This document shows, piece by piece, positions 35,753-45,323 of a DNA stretch of 64,000 nucleotides. Both the position numbers and the translations under genes were made by a program. Source of the DNA: an uncultured bacterium. GTDB lineage: Bacteria; Bacillota; Clostridia; Lachnospirales; Lachnospiraceae. How positions within the stretch are numbered: the stretch's first letter is position 1; every line of letters begins with the position of its first letter. The stretch is from NCBI GenBank assembly GCA_948467735.1, contig CAOKFN010000025.1, positions 1 through 64,000 on the forward strand. The letters run 5' to 3'. Below the pieces are notes generated by a model. It worked only from the letters and a program-made list of their open reading frames with translations. It did no database searches and was not told the origin of the DNA.

Positions 35753-36316
35753 ATGGCAAAAGAAATCTGGAAACCGGGGAATATGTTATATCCGCTGCCG
35801 GTGGTCATGGCAAGCATGGAGGATTTCAACGGGAAGTATAATATTATAACCATTGCATGGGCGGGGACGGTGTGTACCAACCCGCCCATGGTCAGCATAT
35901 CCGTCCGGCCGGAGAGATATTCTTTCCCGATTCTTCAGGAGAGAGGAGAATTTGTCATCAACCTGACCACCAAAAAACTGGCCTATGCGGCCGACTACTG
36001 CGGCGTCAAAAGCGGCAGGGAGGTTGATAAATTCAAGGAATTGGGGCTGACGCCTGTGACGGCCGAAACGGTAAAGGCGCCGATGATCAAAGAGAGCCCG
36101 GTCAATATAGAATGCAGAGTGAGTCAGGTGATACCGCTGGGGTCCCATCATATGTTTCTGGCAGAGATAAAGGCTGTTCATGCGGACGATAGATATATGG
36201 ATGAAAAGCGTAAGTTCCATTTAGAATATGCAGAACCGATTGTCTATTCCCATGGAACTTATTTTATTTGCGGAGAACAGATTGGCACCTTTGGGTACAG
36301 CGTGAAAAGAAAATAA
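35753..36316 (+). CDS. Flavin reductase family protein (flavoredoxin-like)
   Basis: 187 residues of the FMN-binding split-barrel flavin reductase-like family. It opens with YPLPVVMASMEDFNGKYN, then IAWAGTVCTNPPMVSISVRP (FMN-binding strand) and GEFVINLTT, and ends with GTYFICGEQIGTFGYS. Members carry FMN and move electrons to acceptors in anaerobes; the partner is unknown. It starts 24 bp after the coiled-coil gene and may share its transcript, with a weak ribosome-binding site (AGGCAGG). Confidence 0.85.
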   Translation: MAKEIWKPGNMLYPLPVVMASMEDFNGKYNIITIAWAGTVCTNPPMVSISVRPERYSFPILQERGEFVINLTTKKLAYAADYCGVKSGREVDKFKELGLTPVTAETVKAPMIKESPVNIECRVSQVIPLGSHHMFLAEIKAVHADDRYMDEKRKFHLEYAEPIVYSHGTYFICGEQIGTFGYSVKRK

Positions 36317-36352
36317 GGGTGCGGCGCAGAGACTAGAATAGGAGAAATAAGG

Positions 36353-37852
36353 GTGAAAGAACTGAAAACAGAGCAGGTGCAGGTGAAGCTGCTGGCCATG
36401 GGGATGGTGCTGTTGACAGCGCTGCTGCTGGCGCCTCTGTTTGCGATTGCTCATTACAGCGTCAAGTGTGTGGACGATTTCGTGTATTTTAAGGACCCGG
36501 AAGCCTTGTGGCAGTCAACGCATTCCCTGTATGCATTGATAAAGGCTCAGACCTTATATGCAATAGAGTATTGGAAGACATGGCAGGGAACTTACTTCAG
36601 TGAATGGCTGATCACGATTATCATGGGAATATGCGGGGATAAATATTATTTTGTGGGGGCGTATCTGGCAATCGGGGGACTCGTGTCAGGTGAACTTCTG
36701 CTTTTTAAGGTAATTTTTGTGAATATTCTTTCCGCGGATTGGGGGCGGACTTTGATTGTGTCCCTGAGCTGTATATTGCTTCAGATTCTGTTGATGCCTT
36801 CGCCGGCGGAGGCGTTTTTCTGGTTCTGCGGCACGGGGCTTTACACGTGGATTTATGTGCTGGCGGCGGTATTGACGGCGCTGGTGCTGGACGCCGTATG
36901 CAGACGGCTGAAGGGCTGGAAGGCGGCGGTGCGTGAAGCGGGCATTCTGCTTCTGGCATTTGCCGTCGGCGGCAGCAATTATGTGATTGCCCTGTTGATT
37001 TTTGTTATCTGGGGAGCCGGCCTTCTTCTGCTATGGCTGTATCGCCATAGAGACCGGGTGATGATGACTGTAAATTTTTTGTTTTATCTGGGATGCATGC
37101 TGCTGTCCGTTTGTGCCGTTGGAAATCAGCAGAGGCTGAATGCGTCGAATATGGAAGGGTATTCTGTTTTGGAAAGCATAATACGTTCCGTTTGGGAGGC
37201 AATGCTTTATCTATGTCAATGGACGGTGCTGCCCTACATTGTGGCAGGCCTGATGCTGGCGCCGGTTATGATAGGGATTGTAAAGAAAAGAAAATACCGG
37301 TATCCGCTGCCCTTTCTGGCGACGGCGATTACCTTTGGGATGTTCGCGGCTCAGTTTACGCCGAATTTATATACGCTTGGTATCATCGGAGCCGGCAGAG
37401 TACAGAATTTATATCGCATGACAATGTTAATCTGGCTCTACGGAAATGAATTATATTGGATTGGCTGGTTGATGTGGAGAAAGGAGCGCCAAGACGGCGG
37501 ACAGGCGACAAGCATGCCGGAAAAGGAATCGGAAACCTCATGGCTTCTGGCGGGGTGGTGTGCGGGGCTGGCGGTCATGGCAGGTTCCTTATGTCTCTGG
37601 GGCGGCAGCACGGTAACTTCCGTCAGCGCTTTTTTGTCCCTTCATAGAGGAGAAGCCCAGAGGTACAAGGCGGAGTATGAGGCCAGGCTGGAAATCCTGC
37701 GGGATGAAACGGTGCGGAATGCGGAGCTTGCGCCGTATACCTCCGTACCTTATGTGCTGTATTTCGGCGATATCGTATCGGATCCGGAGGACTGGGTCAA
37801 CCGGTCGGTGGCGCACGCCTTCGGAAAGGATTCCGTGGTGCTGAAGGAATGA
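36353..37852 (+). CDS. Polytopic membrane protein, DUF6056-like (GT-C type candidate)
   Basis: 499 residues with about 11 hydrophobic helices. VDDFVYFKDPEALW after TM1 and WKTWQGTYFSEWL are the motifs I associate with DUF6056 proteins, whose early acidic pair resembles GT-C glycosyltransferases using polyprenyl-linked sugars. A C-terminal soluble tail of about 80 residues lies outside. The GTG start follows AGGAGAAATAAGG. Directly followed by an O-antigen-ligase-like gene, which points to surface glycan assembly. Activity is inference. Confidence 0.65.
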   Translation: MKELKTEQVQVKLLAMGMVLLTALLLAPLFAIAHYSVKCVDDFVYFKDPEALWQSTHSLYALIKAQTLYAIEYWKTWQGTYFSEWLITIIMGICGDKYYFVGAYLAIGGLVSGELLLFKVIFVNILSADWGRTLIVSLSCILLQILLMPSPAEAFFWFCGTGLYTWIYVLAAVLTALVLDAVCRRLKGWKAAVREAGILLLAFAVGGSNYVIALLIFVIWGAGLLLLWLYRHRDRVMMTVNFLFYLGCMLLSVCAVGNQQRLNASNMEGYSVLESIIRSVWEAMLYLCQWTVLPYIVAGLMLAPVMIGIVKKRKYRYPLPFLATAITFGMFAAQFTPNLYTLGIIGAGRVQNLYRMTMLIWLYGNELYWIGWLMWRKERQDGGQATSMPEKESETSWLLAGWCAGLAVMAGSLCLWGGSTVTSVSAFLSLHRGEAQRYKAEYEARLEILRDETVRNAELAPYTSVPYVLYFGDIVSDPEDWVNRSVAHAFGKDSVVLKE

Positions 37853-37901
37853 ATGGGGAGCATTCTTTTGTTAAGAATATATTGATGATAGAGGGATGAG
37901 A

Positions 37902-39482
37902 ATGAGAGATAGACTGCGGATGCTTGCGACAAAAAGGACTTTGTATATTTTATGCTTTGCGGCGCTGAATCTGATTGAATTTCTGCGGGGGACTCAGACC
38001 GGAAATATCTGGAAGGCGGCGGCAAACTGTACGGGTCTGGTGACGGCGGTAATCATTATCAGCGTGCTTCCGCTAAGAGAGCTGATTGACAGAATAAACG
38101 GTATTTATGTGCTGCTATGCGCGGCGGCCATGGCAGCGGCGCATATTTACTGGCAGCTTCATCCGGGAGTGTTTCCTTGGGGGCAGGTACAGACGGCAAT
38201 TCTAAATATCTGCTGGATGGGGATTGTGCTTCGGTATTTTTTCAAAAAGATTGTTGTGGAGAAGTCGATTCCTTTTCGTCCCGGGGCAGCGGGATGGCTT
38301 TGGATTGCCATGTCGGTATTGATGATTCTGTCCGTGAGCGGGAGATGGCTGCCCTTATGGTTCCTGCTGATGTTCGGCGCGTTTTATTTGACAGATTATG
38401 GGAGAGAGGATCGAAAGGCACTTTGGGACGGCATGATTGACGGAACCATTTTGTCTTTTTTTGCCATGCAGATTTATGCCTATGGTTTCCGGCCATATGA
38501 CGAGCTTCGGTACAAGGGGCCGCTGTCCAATTCCAATATGACGGCGCTGTATTATTTGATTGTCTATTTGATGTGTCTGTATAAACTGCATTTGCTGCAG
38601 GAAAGAAAAGCCAAAAGGGGGATAAAGCTTTTCTACCTGACCGGCGCGGGAGGAATGCTCTGCTTTCAGATTTTTACAATGTGCAGAACGGCGTGGATTG
38701 CGGCTTTTGTCATCACGGCCTGCTATGGAATTCTGGTGGTAAAAAGAATCTGGGGCTGCGGCTGGCTCGGGACAATCTGCAGGGGGGCAGCGCTTCTTTT
38801 GGCCGCGGGACTGACTTTTCTGCCCGTTTATGGCACCATTCGCTGGCTTCCCGTCATACTGCATCATCCGATTTGGTATGAGGGCGAGTATCGCGTGGAA
38901 AAGGTGCATTCTTATGATTCTCCGGATTCGGAAAAATATGTGGATTTAAACGAATTCATGGAGGCGCTGCTGGGCAGGATTATCAATACGCTCAAAAGCG
39001 CCGGACGACGTCGGCCTTTTGTTCTGTACGCGTATGCTGCGGAAAGCGAGACGATGGATATGGAGAGGGTGGATCTGGTTTGGGTGCCTTGGACGGAGGA
39101 TTTGAGTCTGAGGGAGCGGCTGACCATTTACAAGGCGTACTGGGATGACCTGACTTGGTATGGCAATGGGCCGGACAAGGGATTTTACCTTATCGGGGAG
39201 GGGGATTATTTTTCCAGACATGCCCAGAATCTGTGGCTGCAGATAGCATATACCTATGGGATACCGGCGGGGATCCTGTCGGTAATTTTATCGGTATTTT
39301 TGTTGTTTGTGCATGGGAAAAGCGTACTGCATGAAAAGGAAAATCCTTATGCGGTGATGCCGTTTTTTGTGTGCGTGCTGTATGTGGTGTTTGGCCTGAT
39401 GGAAATTGTCTGGAATCCGGGGCAGCTGGTGATGTTTTTAATGTTTTTTGTGCAGCATCCCCAGTGGAAGGAGGGGGAATAA
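37902..39482 (+). CDS. O-antigen ligase/polymerase-like membrane protein
   Basis: 526 residues with roughly 11-12 transmembrane helices and one large extracellular loop (about 325-430). RYKGPLSNSNMTALYYLIVY, CRTAWIAAFVI and FSRHAQNLWLQIAYTYGIPAG match the pattern of the O-antigen ligase (WaaL/Wzy) family, which joins or polymerises lipid-linked glycans on the outer face. ATG 37902 gives proper spacing to GAGGG; ATG 37896 is too close. Forms a probable two-gene unit with the preceding membrane protein (49-bp gap). Confidence 0.7.
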   Translation: MRDRLRMLATKRTLYILCFAALNLIEFLRGTQTGNIWKAAANCTGLVTAVIIISVLPLRELIDRINGIYVLLCAAAMAAAHIYWQLHPGVFPWGQVQTAILNICWMGIVLRYFFKKIVVEKSIPFRPGAAGWLWIAMSVLMILSVSGRWLPLWFLLMFGAFYLTDYGREDRKALWDGMIDGTILSFFAMQIYAYGFRPYDELRYKGPLSNSNMTALYYLIVYLMCLYKLHLLQERKAKRGIKLFYLTGAGGMLCFQIFTMCRTAWIAAFVITACYGILVVKRIWGCGWLGTICRGAALLLAAGLTFLPVYGTIRWLPVILHHPIWYEGEYRVEKVHSYDSPDSEKYVDLNEFMEALLGRIINTLKSAGRRRPFVLYAYAAESETMDMERVDLVWVPWTEDLSLRERLTIYKAYWDDLTWYGNGPDKGFYLIGEGDYFSRHAQNLWLQIAYTYGIPAGILSVILSVFLLFVHGKSVLHEKENPYAVMPFFVCVLYVVFGLMEIVWNPGQLVMFLMFFVQHPQWKEGE

Positions 39483-39593
39483 TTTCCCGTGAAGCGGTAA
39501 ATTTTTCCTAAAACGGATATTTTTTACCAAATTGGAAATACTGATTTTCATTGCATCATATTTGCATCTTTGTGACGCGGGCGGCAAATTTAC

Positions 39594-39622
39594 TTTACAA
39601 GCTTGGAAAATGTTGATAGAAT
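39594..39622 (+). promoter_or_regulatory. Promoter of the LysM/M23 gene
   Basis: TTTACA at 39594-39599, 17-nt spacer, TAGAAT at 39617-39622. It lies downstream of the in-frame ORF start at 39532 and so supports the ATG at 39667. Confidence 0.6.
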
Positions 39623-39666
39623 GGTTTTACTGTCGCAATTTATCCTGCTGGAATATTGGTAAGCAT

Positions 39667-41235
39667 ATGAAAAAGAAGAAAATCAATCATAAAAAATACA
39701 AATTTACATATATTAAAGTTACAATGTCCACTTTGTTTTTGGGCATTTTATTCTTGAAGGGGTATACGCCTTTTGAACACACCGGAGAAAATATTTTCCA
39801 TATACAGGTAAATGGTCAGGATGTGGGAACTCTGGGGGACAAGTCCCATGTGGAGGAGCTGCTGCTGCAGGCTCGCAGAAACGTGGTTTCTGTCAGTGAC
39901 GATCTGGTGTTTATGGATGTGGATATGGCCGTTGTGGGAGAAGAAGTCTTATGGGGCGAGGTTGACAGAGAGGAAGACGTGCTCCGAAGGATGGAGGCGG
40001 CGCTGCAGTCCGGCGTCTATGAGACCATGCAGCGTTCTTATACCTTGAAAATCAACGAGTATATTATCAATCTGGCAAGTATGGAGGATGTGCGCGGGCT
40101 TTTACAGGCGGCCATTGATAAATATGGCGGCGAAGGAAAGTTTATCGTGGAGCTGAAGCAGGATGCGGGTAAGGAGTTCAACATATTTACGCCGAATATA
40201 GCGCGGTCTTCGTCCGATGAAGAGGAACGGCAGTCACATATGGAAGCGGGCGTTGAGAAATTTCTGGCCGGGATCACGGGGACGGAGGCGGAAAGCGGAG
40301 AGAAGGATTTTGGGGATTATGACCTTGGAATTCAGGAAATGCATTTTTCGGAGGATGTGGAGATTACAGAGGCATATCTTCCGCCAAACAGAGTGACCTC
40401 TCTGGAAGACGCCATTCATCTGGTCCTTATGGAGCAGGAAATGCCTGCCGTCTATGAAGTTGCCGCAGGGGACACATTGACCGAGATTGCAATTAAATTG
40501 AATATCCCCATGGACAAGATTGCAGAGATGAATGGCATGAAGGATATCAATGATATATTGAATATCGGCGATCAGCTGCTGATTACGGTTCCGGAACCGG
40601 AATTGTCCGTAGAGAGGGTGGAAGAAAAATATTATGAGGAAAGCTACGAAACCGATGTGATTTACATTGACAATCCCGACTGGTACACCAATCATTCGGT
40701 ATTGCGCCGACAGCCCTCCGCAGGCGCCAGAAGAATTATCGCGAATGTGTCCTATATCAACGATCGGGAAGTAGGCCGTGAAATACTGAAAGAAGAAGTG
40801 CTTATGGAAGCCGTGGCAAAAGTGATAGAGAGAGGCACGGTCGTACCGCCCACTTATATTAAGCCCATTTCCGGAGGACGGCTTACTTCTGGATTTGGCA
40901 TGAGAGACATTTCGGTGCCGGGTGCTACATCGAATCATAAAGCCGTTGACTGGGCGGTGCCCACGGGAACCACGGTCTTTGCGTCCAGCGGCGGCACGGT
41001 TTCCAGGGCGGGCTGGGGAAGCGGCTACGGTTATGTGGTTTATATCGACCATCCGGACGGAAGGCAGACAAGGTACGCGCATCTGAGCAAGGTTCTGGTG
41101 TCGGTGGGCCAGAAGGTCAATCAGGGAGAGAAAATCGCCCTCAGCGGGAGCACCGGGGTTGCCTCGGGACCGCATCTGCACTTTGAGCTGTTGATTAGCG
41201 GTACTCAGGTAAACCCCATGGATTATGTGAAGTAA
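39667..41235 (+). CDS. Envelope M23 metallopeptidase with LysM and G5-like domains
   Basis: 522 residues. N-terminal signal anchor (about 15-35), a long mixed region, a LysM domain (about 268-315: YEVAAGDTLTEIAIKLNIPM, then NGMKDINDILNIGDQLLI), a G5-like domain (about 330-405, with VSYINDREVGREILKEEV) and a C-terminal M23 endopeptidase (about 415-522). Zinc ligands are seen in NHKAVDWAVPTG (HxxxD) and GPHLHFELL (HxH). It should cleave or bind peptidoglycan at the cell surface; the LysM binds glycan strands. ATG 39667 has only a weak ribosome-binding site but lies correctly behind the promoter at 39594. Confidence 0.88.
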   Translation: MKKKKINHKKYKFTYIKVTMSTLFLGILFLKGYTPFEHTGENIFHIQVNGQDVGTLGDKSHVEELLLQARRNVVSVSDDLVFMDVDMAVVGEEVLWGEVDREEDVLRRMEAALQSGVYETMQRSYTLKINEYIINLASMEDVRGLLQAAIDKYGGEGKFIVELKQDAGKEFNIFTPNIARSSSDEEERQSHMEAGVEKFLAGITGTEAESGEKDFGDYDLGIQEMHFSEDVEITEAYLPPNRVTSLEDAIHLVLMEQEMPAVYEVAAGDTLTEIAIKLNIPMDKIAEMNGMKDINDILNIGDQLLITVPEPELSVERVEEKYYEESYETDVIYIDNPDWYTNHSVLRRQPSAGARRIIANVSYINDREVGREILKEEVLMEAVAKVIERGTVVPPTYIKPISGGRLTSGFGMRDISVPGATSNHKAVDWAVPTGTTVFASSGGTVSRAGWGSGYGYVVYIDHPDGRQTRYAHLSKVLVSVGQKVNQGEKIALSGSTGVASGPHLHFELLISGTQVNPMDYVK

Positions 41236-41253
41236 GGATGAATATTCGTTCGA

Positions 41254-41282
41254 TTTACAAATGAGGAGAAATATGGTAACAT
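41254..41282 (+). promoter_or_regulatory. Possible promoter of murA
   Basis: TTTACA at 41254-41259, 17-nt spacer, TAACAT at 41277-41282. Confidence 0.45.
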
Positions 41283-41340
41283 GGCAATGGCTTCGTAGAA
41301 TATTTTAGAAAATGCTGACATTAAGCAGAGGTAGGGATAG

Positions 41341-42633
41341 ATGCAGCAATATGCGATAAGAGGCGGGAATCCGCTGGTGGGCGATGTGGAGATAGGGGGC
41401 GCAAAGAACGCGGCTCTTCCTATTCTGGCCGCCGCCGCCATGACGGATGAAACCGTATATATAGATAATATACCCGATGTATGGGACATAAATGTGATGT
41501 TGAACACGATGCAGGATATTGGCGCTGCGGTAGAGCATTTGAGTCGGCACAGAATTATGTTAAATGCACGGGATATTAATAATTTAATTGTTGAGAACGA
41601 AGAAATTAAGAAAATTCGAGCTTCCTATTACCTGCTGGGAGCGCTTTTGGGAAAATTCAGATTTGCCCAAGTGGTGCTGCCCGGGGGCTGCGATATCGGC
41701 TTTCGCGCCATAGACCAGCATTTAAAGGGGTTTCGCGCTCTCGGCGCTGAGGTTGTGATCGAACATGGTCTGATCAAGGCAAAGGCGGAGCGGCTGGTGG
41801 GAAGCCATATTTACATGGATGTGGTCAGCGTGGGCGCTACCATTAATATTATGATGGCGGCTGCTTTGGCGGAGGGAATGACGATTATTGAAAATTCCGC
41901 CAAGGAGCCCCATGTGGTGGATGTGGCGAACTTTTTGAACAGTATGGGGGCCAATATCAAGGGGGCCGGAACCGATGTGATCCGTATTAAAGGCGTGTCC
42001 AAGCTTCATGGATCGGAGTATACGATTATTCCGGATCAAATTGAGGCGGGTACATTTATGTTTGCTGCCGCCATTACCAAGGGGGATGTGACGGTAAAAA
42101 ATGTGATTCCCAAACATTTGGAGTCCATTACCGCTAAGCTTCTGGAAATCGGATGCGAGGTGAAGGAGAAGGACGACTGCATTCGCGTGGTGTCATCCAA
42201 GCCTCTGATGCATACGCAGGTGAAAACTCTGCCTTATCCGGGGTTTCCGACGGATATGCAGCCCCAGATTACGGTTGCCCTTGCGGTGGCAAAGGGGACA
42301 AGCATTGTGACGGAAAGCATTTTTGAAAATCGATTTAAGTATGTGGATGAATTGACCAGGATGGGAGCGGGCATCAAGGTGGAAGGCAATACCGCCATCA
42401 TAGACGGTGTGAGCAAATATACCGGAGCCAGCATTTCCGTGCCGGATCTGCGGGCCGGGGCGGCGCTTGTGATTGCGGCTCTGGCAGCGGAAGGCTGTAC
42501 TATGGTAGACGACATTAAATATATTGAACGGGGATACGAGGACTTCCATATTAAGCTTCGCAGTCTGGGCGCACAGATTGAGCTGGTGGAGACGGAGAAG
42601 GATTATCAGAAATTTAAGCTGAAGACCGGGTGA
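41341..42633 (+). CDS. murA: UDP-N-acetylglucosamine 1-carboxyvinyltransferase
   Basis: 430 residues. First committed step of peptidoglycan synthesis: transfer of enolpyruvate from PEP to UDP-GlcNAc in the cytoplasm. It begins IRGGNPLVGDVEIGGAKNAA (substrate-binding Lys/Asn) and carries the fosfomycin-target cysteine in VLPGGCDIGFRAIDQH near residue 120. Also GFPTDMQPQ and DLRAGAALVIAALAAEG. All key residues are present, so an active, fosfomycin-sensitive type is expected. Located just after an M23 peptidase gene. Confidence 0.96.
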   Translation: MQQYAIRGGNPLVGDVEIGGAKNAALPILAAAAMTDETVYIDNIPDVWDINVMLNTMQDIGAAVEHLSRHRIMLNARDINNLIVENEEIKKIRASYYLLGALLGKFRFAQVVLPGGCDIGFRAIDQHLKGFRALGAEVVIEHGLIKAKAERLVGSHIYMDVVSVGATINIMMAAALAEGMTIIENSAKEPHVVDVANFLNSMGANIKGAGTDVIRIKGVSKLHGSEYTIIPDQIEAGTFMFAAAITKGDVTVKNVIPKHLESITAKLLEIGCEVKEKDDCIRVVSSKPLMHTQVKTLPYPGFPTDMQPQITVALAVAKGTSIVTESIFENRFKYVDELTRMGAGIKVEGNTAIIDGVSKYTGASISVPDLRAGAALVIAALAAEGCTMVDDIKYIERGYEDFHIKLRSLGAQIELVETEKDYQKFKLKTG

Positions 42634-42697
42634 ACCGGGCGGTTTCGTATTTCGGGCACAGGGCTGTGATTCAGAGCGGCGGGGACGGGGAGCGAAG

Positions 42698-43687
42698 ATG
42701 GAAAAACTCAAAGGAAGCATGGAGGTATTGAGCTCCATGCAGATTACGGCGGAGATGGAAGGGCTGGATGCCCAAAGCAAAACCGTTCTGCGCAGCAAGG
42801 AAGTGCTGGCGGTTATCCTTCAGGAGATTGTAGCGGAATATAAAGGATACGGCTGGAAAGAGGTTATGGATTTTATAGAGCCGGATTCCATCACCGATGC
42901 CAAGGAAGTGTCGTCTGGCAGAACGAATACGCAGATTCGCGGGGATAATGCGGAATTTGTGCAGCTGAATGAGAAAACTTCGCTGTTCGATTTGGTATTC
43001 AGGGCAAAGAATCCGCTTCTGTCAACGGAGAAGGTGCTGGTCAGCCTGCATGTGGACATGGAATCGCAGAAGGACAGCCAGCCGGGATATCCAATTGAAA
43101 AACGAGGGATGTATTATCTGGCCCGGAGGCTGTCCTCCCAGCTTTCTCTTGTCACGGAGAATACGGATTATGGATGCTTGGAGAAATGCTATAGTATCTG
43201 GATATGCAGGGATGACGTTCCGATTGAAGACCGTTACAGTATTTCAGTCTATGAGATGTCAAACACAAAACATACCGGTTTACATACTGCTGCAAAAGAA
43301 GATTATGATTTGATGACATTGGTTATTATCAAATTGGGCGGCAGGGTGTATAATGGAAAAAAGGGAGACGAAGGATATGGACTTCTGCGTTTTTTGAATG
43401 CGCTGATGTATCCTCACAACGACAATTTTCTCAACACCATATCGGAGTATATTGATTTCTCCGGAAATGAGGAGTTATGGAAGGAGGCGGAAAATGTGAA
43501 TGGTTTAGGTCAAAGTATACTGGAAGAGGGAAGAGAAGAGGGAAGAGAGGAAGGAAAGAAGCAGGGTGTGTTTATGACGCTGTGTTCGCTGGTAAATGAT
43601 GGGCTGCTGAAGCTGGAAGAGGCGGCTGAGCGGGTGAATTTGTCCGAGGCGGCTTTCTGCGAGGAGATGAAAAAGGCAGGCTATTAA
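42698..43687 (+). CDS. Rpn-like PD-(D/E)XK nuclease family protein
   Basis: 329 residues. TSLFDLVFRAKN, LVSLHVDMESQKD and YPIEKRGMYYLARRLSSQ form the PD-(D/E)xK-like core (E-x-Q type) found in Rpn/putative-transposase proteins that are abundant in Clostridia. The C-terminal SILEEGREEGREEGKKQG hinge followed by a short helical tail is typical of the group. Rpn members promote RecA-independent recombination in E. coli; others are of unknown use. GGGGAGCGAAG precedes the ATG. Often mobile or multi-copy, but no element boundaries are seen here. Confidence 0.75.
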   Translation: MEKLKGSMEVLSSMQITAEMEGLDAQSKTVLRSKEVLAVILQEIVAEYKGYGWKEVMDFIEPDSITDAKEVSSGRTNTQIRGDNAEFVQLNEKTSLFDLVFRAKNPLLSTEKVLVSLHVDMESQKDSQPGYPIEKRGMYYLARRLSSQLSLVTENTDYGCLEKCYSIWICRDDVPIEDRYSISVYEMSNTKHTGLHTAAKEDYDLMTLVIIKLGGRVYNGKKGDEGYGLLRFLNALMYPHNDNFLNTISEYIDFSGNEELWKEAENVNGLGQSILEEGREEGREEGKKQGVFMTLCSLVNDGLLKLEEAAERVNLSEAAFCEEMKKAGY

Positions 43688-43779
43688 AAAAATATATGTT
43701 GACAGAACAGGGCATATGTAGTAATGTAATAGTGTGAAAAAGAACATTTCACAATCAAAAAAATAAAAATTTTATATGA

Positions 43780-43934
43780 GTTCTCTTATTCAGAGTTGGT
43801 GGAGATACATAGGATCGGTGAAGCCACGGCAACCCCATTGAGGAAGGTGCCCCCCTGAGCGAGTTATATTCGAGCAATAAGAGGATTGAACATCGAAAGA
43901 TTTTAGTCCGCTTACCTCGTAAGCGGATTTTTTT
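43780..43934 (+). promoter_or_regulatory. SAM-I (S-box) riboswitch with intrinsic terminator
   Basis: The P1 strands CTCTTATT (43783) and AATAAGAG (43876-43883) enclose the conserved core: CAGAGTTGGTGGAGATA, then CGGTGAAGCCACGGCAACC, then AAGGTGC, CCTGAGCGAG. This is the standard SAM-I pattern. It is followed by a terminator stem TCCGCTTAC/GTAAGCGGA (43907-43927) and seven T. High SAM would favour termination and switch metK off. About 185 nt of leader remain before the start codon. Confidence 0.95.
43907..43934 (+). terminator. Riboswitch expression-platform terminator
   Basis: Perfect 9-bp stem TCCGCTTAC-CTC-GTAAGCGGA followed by TTTTTTT, directly behind the SAM-I aptamer. Confidence 0.9.
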
Positions 43935-44119
43935 CGCCTTCCGCACACGGAAGGGCAGCGTTTTCCCGGATGCGCGCCGGTTGTCCGCACCTCTGTAAGA
44001 GGTATGGAAAGGCATGTATGTGAAGGCGGAGGAAAGTTCCTTTTGGGATGAAAGGCTTTGCTGATAAGAGATTAGCTGTCACAATTTTAACAATTTTTAC
44101 ATAAGGAAGGAAGAAAATT

Positions 44120-45307
44120 ATGGAAAAGCATTTATTTACCTCGGAATCCGTAACCGAAGGACATCCTGATAAGCTCTGCGATGCGGTATCGGATGCAATT
44201 TTGGACGCCTGCATGGAGCAGGACCCTATGAGCCGCGTGGCCTGTGAGACCGCAAGCTGCACCGGATTTGTTCTGGTGACGGGAGAGATTACCACCAAGG
44301 CAAATCTTGACATTCCCGCCATCGTCCGCAGAACCGTGAACGAAATCGGCTATAACGACGCCAAGACCGGCTTCGACGGCAATATCTGCGCCGTGATGAC
44401 TGCGCTGGATAAGCAGTCTCCCGATATCGCCATGGGCGTTGACAAGGCGCTGGAAGCAAGGGAGTCCGGCATGAGCGACGCACAGCTGGAGGCAATCGGC
44501 GCGGGCGATCAGGGCATGATGTTCGGCTATGCGGTCAATGAGACTCCGGAGCTGATGCCCTATCCGATTTCTTTGGCCCACAAGCTGGCAAGGCAGCTGA
44601 CCAAGGTTCGCAAGGACGGCACTCTCCCCTACTTACGTCCCGACGGCAAGAGTCAGGTGTCCGTGGAATACGACGATAACGGCAGGCCCATCCGGTTAGA
44701 GGCGGTGGTGCTCTCCACCCAGCATGATGAAAATGTGACCCAAGAGCAGATTCATGAGGATATCAAAAAATATGTTTTTGACCCGATTCTGCCTAAGGAG
44801 ATGGTGGACAAGGATACCAAGTTCTTTATCAATCCTACCGGACGTTTCGTCATCGGCGGCCCTCAGGGCGACGCAGGATTGACCGGACGTAAGATTATCG
44901 TGGACACCTACGGCGGCTATGCCCGTCATGGCGGCGGCGCGTTCTCCGGCAAGGACTGCACCAAGGTGGACAGAAGCGCGGCCTATGCGGCACGCTATGT
45001 TGCAAAGAATATTGTGGCCGCAGGACTGGCGGAAAAGTGCGAAATTCAGCTGGCTTACGCCATCGGCGTGGCGCAGCCCACTTCCATCATGGTAGATACC
45101 TTCGGCACGGGGAAGCTTGGCACGGAGAAGCTGGTGGAGATCATTCGGGAGAATTTCGACCTTCGTCCCGCGGGCATCATTAAAATGCTTGACCTGCGCA
45201 GGCCTATTTATAGACAGACCGCGGCTTACGGACATTTCGGCCGCGACGATCTCAATCTTCCCTGGGAGGCAGTGGATAAAGCGGAAGTCTTGAAGAAATA
45301 CCTGTAG
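44120..45307 (+). CDS. metK: S-adenosylmethionine synthetase
   Basis: 395 residues, standard length. Makes SAM from methionine and ATP in the cytoplasm. Signatures seen: TSESVTEGHPDKLCDAVSDA, GAGDQGMMFGYA, and GGGAFSGKDCTKVDRSAAY (P-loop-like second signature). AAGGAAGGAAG precedes the ATG. Controlled by the SAM-I riboswitch upstream, giving end-product feedback. Confidence 0.98.
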   Translation: MEKHLFTSESVTEGHPDKLCDAVSDAILDACMEQDPMSRVACETASCTGFVLVTGEITTKANLDIPAIVRRTVNEIGYNDAKTGFDGNICAVMTALDKQSPDIAMGVDKALEARESGMSDAQLEAIGAGDQGMMFGYAVNETPELMPYPISLAHKLARQLTKVRKDGTLPYLRPDGKSQVSVEYDDNGRPIRLEAVVLSTQHDENVTQEQIHEDIKKYVFDPILPKEMVDKDTKFFINPTGRFVIGGPQGDAGLTGRKIIVDTYGGYARHGGGAFSGKDCTKVDRSAAYAARYVAKNIVAAGLAEKCEIQLAYAIGVAQPTSIMVDTFGTGKLGTEKLVEIIRENFDLRPAGIIKMLDLRRPIYRQTAAYGHFGRDDLNLPWEAVDKAEVLKKYL

Positions 45308-45323
45308 ACAGCGAGGTGGCGAG

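Noticed and set aside
39532..39666. 45-residue N-terminal extension of the M23 peptidase
   Set aside because: It would begin upstream of the predicted promoter and hide the signal anchor that follows ATG 39667.
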